From Planctomycetia bacterium (GTDB taxonomy: Bacteria > Planctomycetota > UBA8108 > SXIK01): 43,794 nucleotides of DNA. The stretch is taken from the NCBI GenBank assembly GCA_005772855.1, contig SXIK01000152.1:1-43794 (forward strand). The letters run 5' to 3'. A program made the translations under genes and the position numbers. Below, piece by piece: positions 1 through 8,580 of the stretch. Each line of letters begins with the position of its first letter. Within the stretch, counting starts at the first letter, position 1. The notes under the pieces are model-generated. The model was not told the DNA's origin, did no database searches, and worked only from the letters and a program-made list of their open reading frames with translations.

Positions 1-175
1 CTCGCGCGCCCACACGTGAGACATTCCGAATGGGCAGAGGAGGACCATCTCAAGTCTGCTGCTCGTTTCTGCTGGTGGCGGAGGCGGACCCTCCCCCACG
101 ACGTCTCGCCTCCGAGCGGAGCGAGGGTGGAGCGAGGGTGGCGGCAACAACGACACGCGGCCCCTCCTCGGCGCC
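1..175. repeat. Dispersed GC-rich palindromic repeat, copy 1 (window edge)
   Basis: Bases 1-100 match 43659-43758 with three differences (positions 16, 42 and 79). After a divergent stretch (101-150), bases 151-175 match 43766-43794 with a 4-base indel. The shared part contains an inverted repeat at 74-98 with one mismatch in this copy. The divergent stretch holds an 11-bp tandem duplication (118-128 and 129-139). A further hairpin, GGCGCC-TGATG-GGCGCC, lies at 170-186. The copy is in the noncoding stretch after the stop of the pyruvate carboxylase gene, and I see no gene in 1-266. It may extend beyond the left edge. Confidence 0.85.
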
Positions 176-266
176 TGATGGGCGCCGGGCGCCTCTGGCG
201 CGAGCAGCCGCAACCTTTCGCAGGCTGCAAAAGGTCTCATCACTGCCCGCGTGCGGTATAACACCA

Positions 267-3200
267 CTACTCGAAGGTCAGCAGGAGGTCGCCGGCTTCA
301 ACCTTGCCACCTTTTTCGACGAACAGCTCCTTGATGCGGCGCGTGAGCGGCGCGGTAACGTTCACCTGCATCTTCATGGCCTCGAGGACAAGCAGCACCT
401 CGCCCTGCTCAACTGCCTGACCAGCCTTCACTCGAATCTCGGCGACCGCGCCCTGCATGGCAGCGGCAAGCTGGTGTAGATCGGCTGGATCAGCCTTCTT
501 GCGCGAGACCACCTTCTTCGTGAAATTGCGGTCCTCGATCTCCACCTCGCGGGCGACACCGTTTACCTCGAAGACCAACTTGCGAACGCCATCGGGGCCT
601 GGCAGGCCCACGCTCAGGAGGCGGAGGATGATCGTTTTTCCTTTCTCGATCTCGACCGCAATCTCTTCGCCAATCTCCATGCCGAAGAAGAAGTTCTTCG
701 TCGGGATCGACTGCACGTCGCCATGCGCCCTCTTTTCCTTGTCAAACTCGAGGAAGACCTGTGGATACATGAGGTAGGAGAGAAGCTCCCGGTGGGTGGG
801 CTCGCGCGAAATCTTGTGCGCCAACTCCCTCGCCACCTGTTCGAGCTTGATCGGCTTCTTCGCCGCGGCTTTCCCCGTCTTGCGGCCCTGGAGGACGATT
901 TCCTGCAGCTTTCTGGGAAAGCCAAAGGGCGGACGGCCAATCTTGCCCTCGAAGAAGCCAGCCACGGACTCGGGGAAGGATCTACCAGAGCCACTCTGCA
1001 GGATGGCCTCGGGGGTCAGATTGTTCGAGACCATGAAAAGGGCGAAGTCGCCGACGATCTTGGAAGACGGTGTCACCTTGACGATGTCGCCCAGGAGCAG
1101 GTTTGCCTCCGTATAGGCCCGCTTCACATCTGTCCACCGGCTCGCGAGCCCCAGCGAGGCGGCCTGCTGCTTCAAGTTCGAGTACTGTCCACCGGGCATC
1201 TCGTGCTCGTACACTTCAGCGGTTCCTGCCCGCAACTCGCTTTCAAATGGGTAGTACCACTTGCGAACCTCCTCGAAGTAGTCGGAGATCTCGTTCAGGG
1301 CCTGGATGTCAAGACCCGGATCTCGTCTCTGGCCCCCAAGCACCGCAACCATCGAGTTCAAGTTCACCTGGGAGGTGCAGCCGCTCATGGATGAGATCGC
1401 CAAGTCGAGAGCATCGACTCCAGCTTCGCAGGCCTTCAAAATTGAAGCCGCCTGGATCCCGCTCGTGTCGTGGGTGTGGAAGTGGACTGGAATGCCAATC
1501 TCGTCCTTCAGCTTCTTCACGAGGAGCTGCGTCGCATACGGTTTACATAGCCCCGCCATGTCCTTTATGCCGAGGATGTGAGCACCCCGCTTCTCGAGAT
1601 CCCTGGCGAGCTCAACGTAGTACTTCAAATTGTAGCGTTGTCGCTTTGAATCCAGGATGTCTCCCGTGTAACAAATCGCAGCCTCCGCCACCCCACCCGT
1701 GTTGCGCACGGCCTCAATCGCTGCAGTCATGCCCGGCACGTAGTTCAAGGAGTCGAAAATGCGGAAAATATCGATCCCCGTGGAGGCTGCTTCCTTCACA
1801 AACGACCGTACGACATTGGCGGGGTAGTTGGTATAGCCGACGACGTTGGCTCCACGAATGAGCATCTGGAGGAGAATGTTGGGAATCGCCTCCCTGAGGA
1901 TCGCAAGGCGCTCCCAGGGATCCTCGCGAAGAAACCGCATCGAGGTATCGAAGGTCGCCCCCCCCCAGACCTCCATGCTGAAAAGCTCCGGCAGCCGGTG
2001 CGAGTAAGCGCTTGCGACCGCGGCAAGGTCGCGTGTCCGCATACGGGTGGCGAGGAGCGATTGCTGGGCATCGCGGAAGGTGGTGTCGGTGATCAGCAGC
2101 CGCTCCTGCTTGAGCATCCACTGGATGAGGCCCGGGACCCCATGCTCCTCGAGAATCTGCTTTGTGCCTCGGGAGACAGGGTGCGATGGCACGATCGTGG
2201 GCACGACGGGGTGCACGTTCGCCGGCATCTTCAAGTTCGCGCCGATCAGTGAGTTTCCGTGCACGATGATGTCGCCCAGAATGCGTGTCAACTTCGTGGC
2301 TCGATCGCGCCGCTCAGTAAACCGAAAGATCTCCGGGTGCGAATCGATAAATCCCGTCGTGCAGAGACCGGCCTGAAAATCAGCGTGGCCGACAACATTC
2401 GCAAGGAACGGAATGTTGGTGGCGAGCCCTCGCACGCGAAATTCTGCGAGCGTGCGCAGCATTCTTCGGGCTGCTGCGGGGATCGTCTGGCCCCAGGAAG
2501 TCACCTTCACGAGGAGGGAATCATAGTACGGGGTCACGACCGCACCACTGAACGCACTTCCGGCATCAAGGCGAATGCCAAAGCCAACGGCAGAACGATA
2601 AGCCGCGATCTTCCCGTACTGCGGTGTAAAGTTCTGTGTTGGGTCCTCCGTGGTGATGCGACACTGAATGGCGCAACCGCGAATCGTGACTTTGCTCTGG
2701 TCGTCGAGGTTGAGGACGGGGTCGTCGAGGGCGTGCCCTTCGGCGATGCGTATCTGCGACTGGACGATGTCGATACCTGTCACGACTTCGGTGACGGTAT
2801 GCTCGACCTGGATTCGCGGATTCACCTCGATGAAATACGGGGCACCGCTCGAGTCGATGAGAAACTCGAAAGTGCCTGCGTTTCGGTACCCCATTCTTCT
2901 CGCAAGGGCGAGGGACATCTCGAAGAGCCGCTCGCGCAAGGAGCGGTCGAGGTTCAGGGACGGCGCGACCTCGATGACTTTCTGGTGTCGCCGCTGGATC
3001 GAGCAGTCACGCTCGAAGAGGTGAATGAGTTTGCCCTTGTGGTCGCCGAGGATCTGCACCTCGATATGGCGCGGATTCACGACCATCTTCTCGAGGAAGA
3101 CAGCAGCGTTCCCAAAGGCCTGGAGTGCCTCACGCCTGGCAAGCGGAAAGGCCACCTTGAGCTCAGCAGCCGTTTTGCAAGCGCGGATTCCGCGCCCTCC

Positions 3201-3734
3201 GCCTCCGTGCGCTGCCTTGACCATGACGGGATAGCCAAATTTCTTCGCCAGCCGGAGCGCTGCCGACAGGTCCTCCACTGGCTCCTCGGTGCCTGGAATC
3301 ACAGGGACTCCGAGCGACATGGCGAGATTGCGGGCGGTGACCTTGTCTCCGGCGAGTCGCAAGGACTCGGGGTGAGGCCCTATAAAGACAATACCCGCTG
3401 CCTCGCACGCCTCTGCGAACTCCGCACGTTCGGAAAGGAATCCGTAACCGGGATGGATGGCGTCGACACCCAGCGACTTCGCCAGCTCAACGATCTCATC
3501 CTGTGCAAGGTAGGCTGCGACGGGCCCCTTACCCTTGCCGACCTGGTAGCCTTCGTCAGCCTTGTAGCGGTGGAGCGAGAGCTTGTCCTCCTCCGAATAG
3601 ATCGCCACAGTCGAGATTCCAAGCTCACTACAGGCTCGGAAGACCCGGATCGCGATCTCGCCGCGGTTGGCAACCAGGACCTTCTTGAATGACTTGACGC
3701 TGGTGTGAGGAGGTTGGGGATGAGTCGAGGCCAT
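267..3734 (-). CDS. pyc: Pyruvate carboxylase, single-chain (biotin carboxylase + carboxyltransferase + biotinyl domain)
   Basis: A 1155-aa protein of the usual length for alpha-type pyruvate carboxylase, which makes oxaloacetate from pyruvate, bicarbonate and ATP in the cytoplasm. In order: biotin carboxylase domain (about residues 15-465) with KVLVANRGEIAIRVFRA near the start, the glycine-rich ATP loop GGGGRGIR and the EVNPRIQVEHTVTE strand; carboxyltransferase domain (about 555-830) opening with DTTFRDAQQSLLATRMRT; the conserved PYC/OADA domain; and a C-terminal biotinyl domain with AMKM, the biotinylated lysine being about K1121. All three catalytic units are intact, so this is not an acetyl-CoA or oxaloacetate decarboxylase subunit. 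The start at MASTHPQ leaves a short N-terminal extension before the domain. The kelch gene lies 114 bp upstream on the same strand and shows no functional link. Confidence 0.97.
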   Translation of the reverse strand: MASTHPQPPHTSVKSFKKVLVANRGEIAIRVFRACSELGISTVAIYSEEDKLSLHRYKADEGYQVGKGKGPVAAYLAQDEIVELAKSLGVDAIHPGYGFLSERAEFAEACEAAGIVFIGPHPESLRLAGDKVTARNLAMSLGVPVIPGTEEPVEDLSAALRLAKKFGYPVMVKAAHGGGGRGIRACKTAAELKVAFPLARREALQAFGNAAVFLEKMVVNPRHIEVQILGDHKGKLIHLFERDCSIQRRHQKVIEVAPSLNLDRSLRERLFEMSLALARRMGYRNAGTFEFLIDSSGAPYFIEVNPRIQVEHTVTEVVTGIDIVQSQIRIAEGHALDDPVLNLDDQSKVTIRGCAIQCRITTEDPTQNFTPQYGKIAAYRSAVGFGIRLDAGSAFSGAVVTPYYDSLLVKVTSWGQTIPAAARRMLRTLAEFRVRGLATNIPFLANVVGHADFQAGLCTTGFIDSHPEIFRFTERRDRATKLTRILGDIIVHGNSLIGANLKMPANVHPVVPTIVPSHPVSRGTKQILEEHGVPGLIQWMLKQERLLITDTTFRDAQQSLLATRMRTRDLAAVASAYSHRLPELFSMEVWGGATFDTSMRFLREDPWERLAILREAIPNILLQMLIRGANVVGYTNYPANVVRSFVKEAASTGIDIFRIFDSLNYVPGMTAAIEAVRNTGGVAEAAICYTGDILDSKRQRYNLKYYVELARDLEKRGAHILGIKDMAGLCKPYATQLLVKKLKDEIGIPVHFHTHDTSGIQAASILKACEAGVDALDLAISSMSGCTSQVNLNSMVAVLGGQRRDPGLDIQALNEISDYFEEVRKWYYPFESELRAGTAEVYEHEMPGGQYSNLKQQAASLGLASRWTDVKRAYTEANLLLGDIVKVTPSSKIVGDFALFMVSNNLTPEAILQSGSGRSFPESVAGFFEGKIGRPPFGFPRKLQEIVLQGRKTGKAAAKKPIKLEQVARELAHKISREPTHRELLSYLMYPQVFLEFDKEKRAHGDVQSIPTKNFFFGMEIGEEIAVEIEKGKTIILRLLSVGLPGPDGVRKLVFEVNGVAREVEIEDRNFTKKVVSRKKADPADLHQLAAAMQGAVAEIRVKAGQAVEQGEVLLVLEAMKMQVNVTAPLTRRIKELFVEKGGKVEAGDLLLTFE

Positions 3735-3848
3735 GTGTTGAGCGAAGGAGGGTACCGCGGCCAGGGACGAGTATCAACATCAACAGGAGCCTCGCGCGGC
3801 TTCGCCACTGCGGCCAGCTGACAGAACGACGGTTTCCACGGAAGGTAG

Positions 3849-4841
3849 TCAGTGCGAGAGCGGTTGGGCTGCCGACAACAGATCCTTCGATCGAACACGC
3901 CACACCGCATCGGTGCGATGCTTGCCTCGATCCTCACCGCCAAGTACGTAGACCCAGTCGTCTGCCTGCACCAGACCCACCATTGCAAGGTAAGGCAAGG
4001 GCGTTGTCTTCTGATACTTTCCAGCCTCTGTGTCAAAAATGAAGGCATCGTCGGTAAATTTATCCACGCCGGTCTTGTAGCCCCCCGCGATGAGGATGTG
4101 CCGCGAGTCCAGCGCCACGGCTGCCACGCCACGCGTGGCGAAGGGAAACGGGGCAATCGATTCCCAGCTGTCTTTCCTTGCCGAGTATGCAAAAGTTGCA
4201 GTGCCATTGGCGACGGACTTGGACGCGCTGTCCCATTCGGCCCCGCCAAAGACAAACAGACGGTCCTTGCACGCCACTGTCGCTCCGCCGATGAAAGAGG
4301 TGACGGGTAGACTGGAGATGTGTTTTGCCTTGCCGGTGAGGAGGTCAATGGCATAACAAGCCTTGGTCGCGGTCTCCGCCTTCGCCGCGTCTTCGGCACC
4401 GCCAATGACGTGGAGCTTGCCATCGAGAATCGCCCCAGTTCCATAGACGAAGCGCTGCTCAAGGGTCGCCACCGTTGTCACGGAGAACTTGCGATCCAGC
4501 AGCCAAAGCGTCGTATGTGCTTGAGTGCCGCTACTGCCACCCGCGAACCACAACCCTTCCTTGCTCTGGGAACAAACGGCGTAGGCAACCGGCGCAGGAA
4601 GCTTGCCAGCGTCGCGCCAGGCATTCCGGTCTGGCTCAAAGACCCAAATCCGGTCGAGCCAGCGCTTGGTGTCCTCCTTCCAGTTTGTGCCGCCAGCGAC
4701 GACAATATCGTTGTCAACGGCGCCACAAATAAAACCACCGTTTCCGTCTGGCAACGGCGGAAGCTTTTCCCAGGTGCCTGCAGTAACTTGATTTTCTGTG
4801 CAGAACATGGACAGGGCTATCGATGCAAGGAATTTATTCAT
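3849..4841 (-). CDS. Secreted kelch-repeat beta-propeller protein
   Basis: A 330-aa protein with a short N-terminal hydrophobic segment (MNKFLASIALSMFCTENQVTAG) that looks like a signal peptide. It is followed by repeated kelch units: DNDIVVAGGTNWK, GLWFAGGSS, KLHVIGGAED, RLFVFGGAEWD, HILIAGGYKTG and VYVLGGEDRG, each with the Gly-Gly after a hydrophobic strand and a Trp or Tyr later in the blade. Six blades fit a complete propeller. The layout resembles the N-acetylneuraminate epimerase / cyclically permuted mutarotase group, which acts on sugars in the periplasm, but no catalytic residue can be assigned by eye, so only the fold is claimed. A GGAG site five bases before the ATG supports this start. 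It is divergent from the PSD1 gene. Confidence 0.85.
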   Translation of the reverse strand: MNKFLASIALSMFCTENQVTAGTWEKLPPLPDGNGGFICGAVDNDIVVAGGTNWKEDTKRWLDRIWVFEPDRNAWRDAGKLPAPVAYAVCSQSKEGLWFAGGSSGTQAHTTLWLLDRKFSVTTVATLEQRFVYGTGAILDGKLHVIGGAEDAAKAETATKACYAIDLLTGKAKHISSLPVTSFIGGATVACKDRLFVFGGAEWDSASKSVANGTATFAYSARKDSWESIAPFPFATRGVAAVALDSRHILIAGGYKTGVDKFTDDAFIFDTEAGKYQKTTPLPYLAMVGLVQADDWVYVLGGEDRGKHRTDAVWRVRSKDLLSAAQPLSH

Positions 4842-5225
4842 TCGATCTCCAGATCAGGGATAACTTTAACAATTTGCGGCTGTCCGCACCCGAGGCGATG
4901 GGAAGGGGCAAGAACATCCCCGGAACTGTGGCCCGAGAGGATCGCAGCCCTGCTGACAAGAGCAGCTCATGGCACGCCATCACGTCACCACTTCCTTGGG
5001 GAAGCATTGTCAGCCGACCCGCCGAGGACCGCAAGAGCATTGCCGCGGTAGACAGAGGACGGCAAGAGCCGATCCCGGTGACCGGAACTGGCTGTCTGCG
5101 GTAAATCTCCACGTCCACAGAGAGTCTCGGCTTCACAAAACTCTCGTGTACAAGGCTTGCCTCTGGACACTATCATGTACAGGCGACTATTTGCCGTGAT
5201 CAGGTCCACGTGCTGCCTCTGTCGG
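4842..5225. other. Divergent intergenic region, kelch gene / PSD1 gene
   Basis: This 384-bp stretch separates two divergently transcribed genes and should hold both promoters. Short open frames on both strands lack protein-like composition and are rejected. I see no clear -35/-10 pair, riboswitch or tRNA. The only repetition seen is the short word GCAAGAGC at about 5030 and 5060. Confidence 0.4.
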
Positions 5226-8200
5226 ATGAAGAAACTCCCGTCACATCAAGTCAAGTCCTGGGTAACGCTGCTCGTTCTGGTTTTTGCGGTCTTGAACCGT
5301 GCAGCTGCCGACGACACGCCACGAGCTGCACTTTCTCCGAAAGTCGACTTCAATCGCGACGTTCGGCCCATCCTTTCGGACAAGTGCTTCAAGTGTCATG
5401 GGCCGGACGGGGCAAGTAGGCAAGCGGCCTTGCGGCTAGATACAGAAGCCGGCATCAAGGTAGACCTCGGTGGGCGGGCAGCACTGGTTCCTTCCAACCT
5501 CCAGAAGAGCGAATTGTACCTACGGATTGTTTCTGAAGATCCCGCGGAGCGGATGCCTCCGGCGAAATCGGGAAAGAGCCTCACGCCCCAGGAAATCGGC
5601 CTTATCCGCACCTGGATCGAACAGGGAGCTGAATGGCAAAAGCACTGGTCGTTGATTCCACCGGTCCAATCCACACCGCCCGCGGTGACCGCGAAGCATT
5701 GGGTCCGCAATCCCGTCGACGCATTTGTCCTCGCTCGGTTGGAAAGGGAAGGACTTGAACCGTCAAGGGAAGCCGACCGGACAACACTCATTCGCCGCGT
5801 TTCATTCGACCTCACAGGTTTGCCGCCCACCCCCCGCGAGGTGGAGGCTTTTCTTGCCGATGCATCGCCGGATGCCTTCGAAAGAGTTGTCGATCGCCTG
5901 TTGGCTTCTGTCCGCTACGGGGAGCGGATGGCTGTCCGCTGGCTTGACGGGGCACGATATGCCGACACCAGCGGCTACCAGAACGATGGCGAACGCTTCA
6001 TGTGGCGTTGGCGCGACTGGGTGATTGACGCCTACAACCACAACCTGCCGTTCGATCTTTTCACCATCGAGCAGCTTGCCGGTGATCTGCTTCCGGATGC
6101 CACCCTGGAGCAGAAGATCGCCACCGGGTTTAACCGGAATCACCGTGGCAATTCCGAGGGAGGAATCGTCCCGGAGGAATTCGCGGTCGAATACGTCGTC
6201 GATCGCGTTGAGACGACATTCGCGGTCTGGATGGGGCTGACCATGGGTTGCTCTCGCTGCCACGATCACAAGTTTGATTCGCTGACTCAGCGAGAGTTCT
6301 ACCAGACGTACGCCTACTTCAACAGCATTCCCGAATACGGGAGGGCGATCAAGTACGGAAACTCACCCCCCTTCATCGCGGCTCCGAAGCCCGATCAAAT
6401 CAAGCTGCTGGACAACCTCCAGATCCGCCTCGCTGAAGCCAGGGCGAGGGAGGTCGCTCTGGAGCCAGAACTGGAGGCCTCGCAGCAGAGATGGGAACAG
6501 TCCGCCGATCGCCGGCACCTTTCCGAAGGGAGCTTGACCCGCGGACAAGTTTTTCACGCGGCACTCGACGGCGCAGATGCGACCGTGAAAGATACCCTGG
6601 GGGATCGCTTTGAGAATGGCAGTCCTGCGTATGCTCCAGGACGCCTCCGGCAGGCGGCCGAGTTTGACGGTTCACGGTTTATCAATGCAGGCGCCGTTGC
6701 CGCCTTCGAATACCTCGACAGGTTCACCCTCTCGGCGTGGATCTATCCCCGCGGGAACAAGGGAGGCACGATCCTCTCCCGTATGACTGACGCTGAAGAG
6801 GCCACCGGCTATTGCCTGACGTTCGAGGGCGGCAAACTGAAATTCAACCTTGTCAAGCGATGGCTCGACGATGCGTTACGCGTCGAGACGGAACGTACAC
6901 TGTCCCCCGAGAAGTGGCATCACGTACTGGTGACTTACGACGGCTCCCGACTGGCGAGCGGCGTGACCTTCTACGTCGATGGCCGTCCTGAACCGAAACG
7001 CATCCTCCTTGATCTGCTCAATCAAACATTTGCTTCAACAGACCCGCTACGAATCGGCGGGGGTAATGGGCCCAACGGACGCTTTCACGGCCTCATCGAC
7101 GATGTTCGCATCTACTCAAGAACGCTCAGCGGGGACGAGGCGCAAATTGTCGCCGCCCCCGAGACCATTGCCGAAATCCTCTCGATACCGCGGGATCGAC
7201 TCACCAGGGCCCAATCGGTCAAACTGCGCGCCTACTACCTGGAGAACCATGCTCCGCAAGTGCTCCGCGAGGCGCGGGAGCGTGTTCTGAACACCCAGAA
7301 GGAGCTCGATGCTCTTCTCGAGAGTGTGCCCACAACGATGGTCATGCAGGAAATGCCCGTCCCACGGGACGCACACATACTCACTCGCGGCGAATACCAA
7401 AAGCCTGGCGACAAAGTCAGCCGCGACGTTCCAGCCTCTCTGCCTCCATTGCCCCGCGACCTGCCGAACAATCGCCTTGGCTTCGCCCGCTGGCTAGCCA
7501 GCCCGCAGCATCCCTTGACCTCACGCGTCGCCGTCAATCGTTTGTGGCAGATGCTATTTGGGACGGGTCTCGTAAAGACCGTCGACGACTTCGGCGCCCA
7601 GGGAGAATGGCCGAGCCACCCGGAATTGTTGGATTGGCTGGCGGTTGAATTCTCTTCTCCCCTCCTCGGCAAGGGGGAGGCGCGCCGAACATCACTTGAA
7701 GCTCTCGTCCGCCCCTCCTGGGACATCAAGCGCTTGCTCCGTCTCCTCGTCACCTCCGCAACGTATCGCCAATCAGCCCGGGGCACCCCGGAACTACTGC
7801 AACGCGATCCCGAGAACCGCCTTCTGGCTCGAGGTTGTCGAATGCGCCTCTCCGCCGAGATGGTCCGCGACCAGGCACTCCATGCTGCCGGATTACTCGT
7901 CGAGAAGGTCGGCGGACCATCGGTGAAACCCTATCAGCCCACTGATCTGTGGAAAGAGCTCGGGGACATGGAGTACGTGCAGGACCATGGTGAGAAACTC
8001 TATCGCAGGGGAATGTACACGTTCTGGAAGCGTACAGTACCCCCTCCCATGATGATCACGTTCGACAGCGCCGGGCGTGAGACTTGTAATCTTCGTGAAA
8101 CACGCACGAACACTCCGCTCCAGGCTCTGACACTGATGAACGACGTTACATTTGTCGAAGCGTCGCGGGCTCTGGCTCAAAGGGTCCTGGGGCATGAAGG

Positions 8201-8462
8201 CGGGCCAGCCCTCGCCGACCAGCTGACACTCGCGTTCCGCCTCGTGCTCTCCCGTGCGCCGAAGCCAGCGGAATTAAAGGTGCTGATGGCAGGCTGGCAA
8301 GAACATCGCGACCGATTCAGAGCGGATCCGGCTGCTGCCACGAAGCTACTGACTCAGGGCGAGTTCCCTTGCGACCCGAGCCTCGATGCAGCCGAACTGG
8401 CAGCACACACCACTGTGGTGGGGGTCATCCTGAATATGGACGAGACGCTAACCAAGGAGTAA
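5226..8462 (+). CDS. PSD1 / DUF1549-DUF1553 cytochrome c-like protein with LamG domain
   Basis: An exported protein of about 1078 aa of the planctomycete/verrucomicrobial PSCyt1-PSCyt2-PSD1 class. The start at MKKLPSHQ gives a signal peptide (hydrophobic core about residues 12-24, then NRAAADD). PSCyt1 carries a CFKCHG heme-binding motif (CxxCH, C54-H58). DUF1549 follows (PVDAFVLARLEREGL; LIRRVSFDLTGLPPTPREV) with a second CSRCHDHK motif. A LamG/concanavalin-like domain lies about residues 440-600, then DUF1553 (FARWLASPQHPLTSRVAVNRLW; NTPLQALTLMNDVTFVEASR). These proteins are usually encoded with a DUF1501 partner, which follows here after 118 bp, and are associated with polysaccharide degradation in the periplasm, although the reaction is unknown. 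An ATG 69 bp upstream is in frame, but the chosen start places the signal sequence properly. A 21-residue insertion is described separately. Confidence 0.95.
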   Translation: MKKLPSHQVKSWVTLLVLVFAVLNRAAADDTPRAALSPKVDFNRDVRPILSDKCFKCHGPDGASRQAALRLDTEAGIKVDLGGRAALVPSNLQKSELYLRIVSEDPAERMPPAKSGKSLTPQEIGLIRTWIEQGAEWQKHWSLIPPVQSTPPAVTAKHWVRNPVDAFVLARLEREGLEPSREADRTTLIRRVSFDLTGLPPTPREVEAFLADASPDAFERVVDRLLASVRYGERMAVRWLDGARYADTSGYQNDGERFMWRWRDWVIDAYNHNLPFDLFTIEQLAGDLLPDATLEQKIATGFNRNHRGNSEGGIVPEEFAVEYVVDRVETTFAVWMGLTMGCSRCHDHKFDSLTQREFYQTYAYFNSIPEYGRAIKYGNSPPFIAAPKPDQIKLLDNLQIRLAEARAREVALEPELEASQQRWEQSADRRHLSEGSLTRGQVFHAALDGADATVKDTLGDRFENGSPAYAPGRLRQAAEFDGSRFINAGAVAAFEYLDRFTLSAWIYPRGNKGGTILSRMTDAEEATGYCLTFEGGKLKFNLVKRWLDDALRVETERTLSPEKWHHVLVTYDGSRLASGVTFYVDGRPEPKRILLDLLNQTFASTDPLRIGGGNGPNGRFHGLIDDVRIYSRTLSGDEAQIVAAPETIAEILSIPRDRLTRAQSVKLRAYYLENHAPQVLREARERVLNTQKELDALLESVPTTMVMQEMPVPRDAHILTRGEYQKPGDKVSRDVPASLPPLPRDLPNNRLGFARWLASPQHPLTSRVAVNRLWQMLFGTGLVKTVDDFGAQGEWPSHPELLDWLAVEFSSPLLGKGEARRTSLEALVRPSWDIKRLLRLLVTSATYRQSARGTPELLQRDPENRLLARGCRMRLSAEMVRDQALHAAGLLVEKVGGPSVKPYQPTDLWKELGDMEYVQDHGEKLYRRGMYTFWKRTVPPPMMITFDSAGRETCNLRETRTNTPLQALTLMNDVTFVEASRALAQRVLGHEGGPALADQLTLAFRLVLSRAPKPAELKVLMAGWQEHRDRFRADPAAATKLLTQGEFPCDPSLDAAELAAHTTVVGVILNMDETLTKE
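7653..7715 (+). repeat. In-frame 63-bp palindromic insertion inside the PSD1 gene
   Basis: In DUF1553 proteins the segment before the SWDIK/GWDVK motif normally runs straight from HPELLDWLAVEF. Here 21 residues (SSPLLGKGEARRTSLEALVRP) are inserted without breaking the frame. The inserted DNA begins with a near-perfect inverted repeat (CTCCCCT, spacer, AGGGGGAG) and contains CCCCTCCTCGGC, which also occurs at 161-172 in the window-edge repeat. It therefore looks like a small mobile palindrome that landed in a coding sequence. The comparison with relatives is from memory of the family. Confidence 0.5.
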
Positions 8463-8580
8463 CTGAAACCTGTCCGAGGATTTGCCCGTCGGCTCGGGCC
8501 AGAGAATTTTATCTTGAAACAGACGCTGAAGAGTCCAGGGGCGCCGCCGACTCGATCTCTCGCAGTGCAGGGAATACGCC

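Noticed and set aside
2259-3692. 477-codon open frame on the plus strand opposite pyruvate carboxylase
   Set aside because: Shadow of a clearly conserved gene; the translation resembles no family and GC-rich antisense frames stay open by chance.
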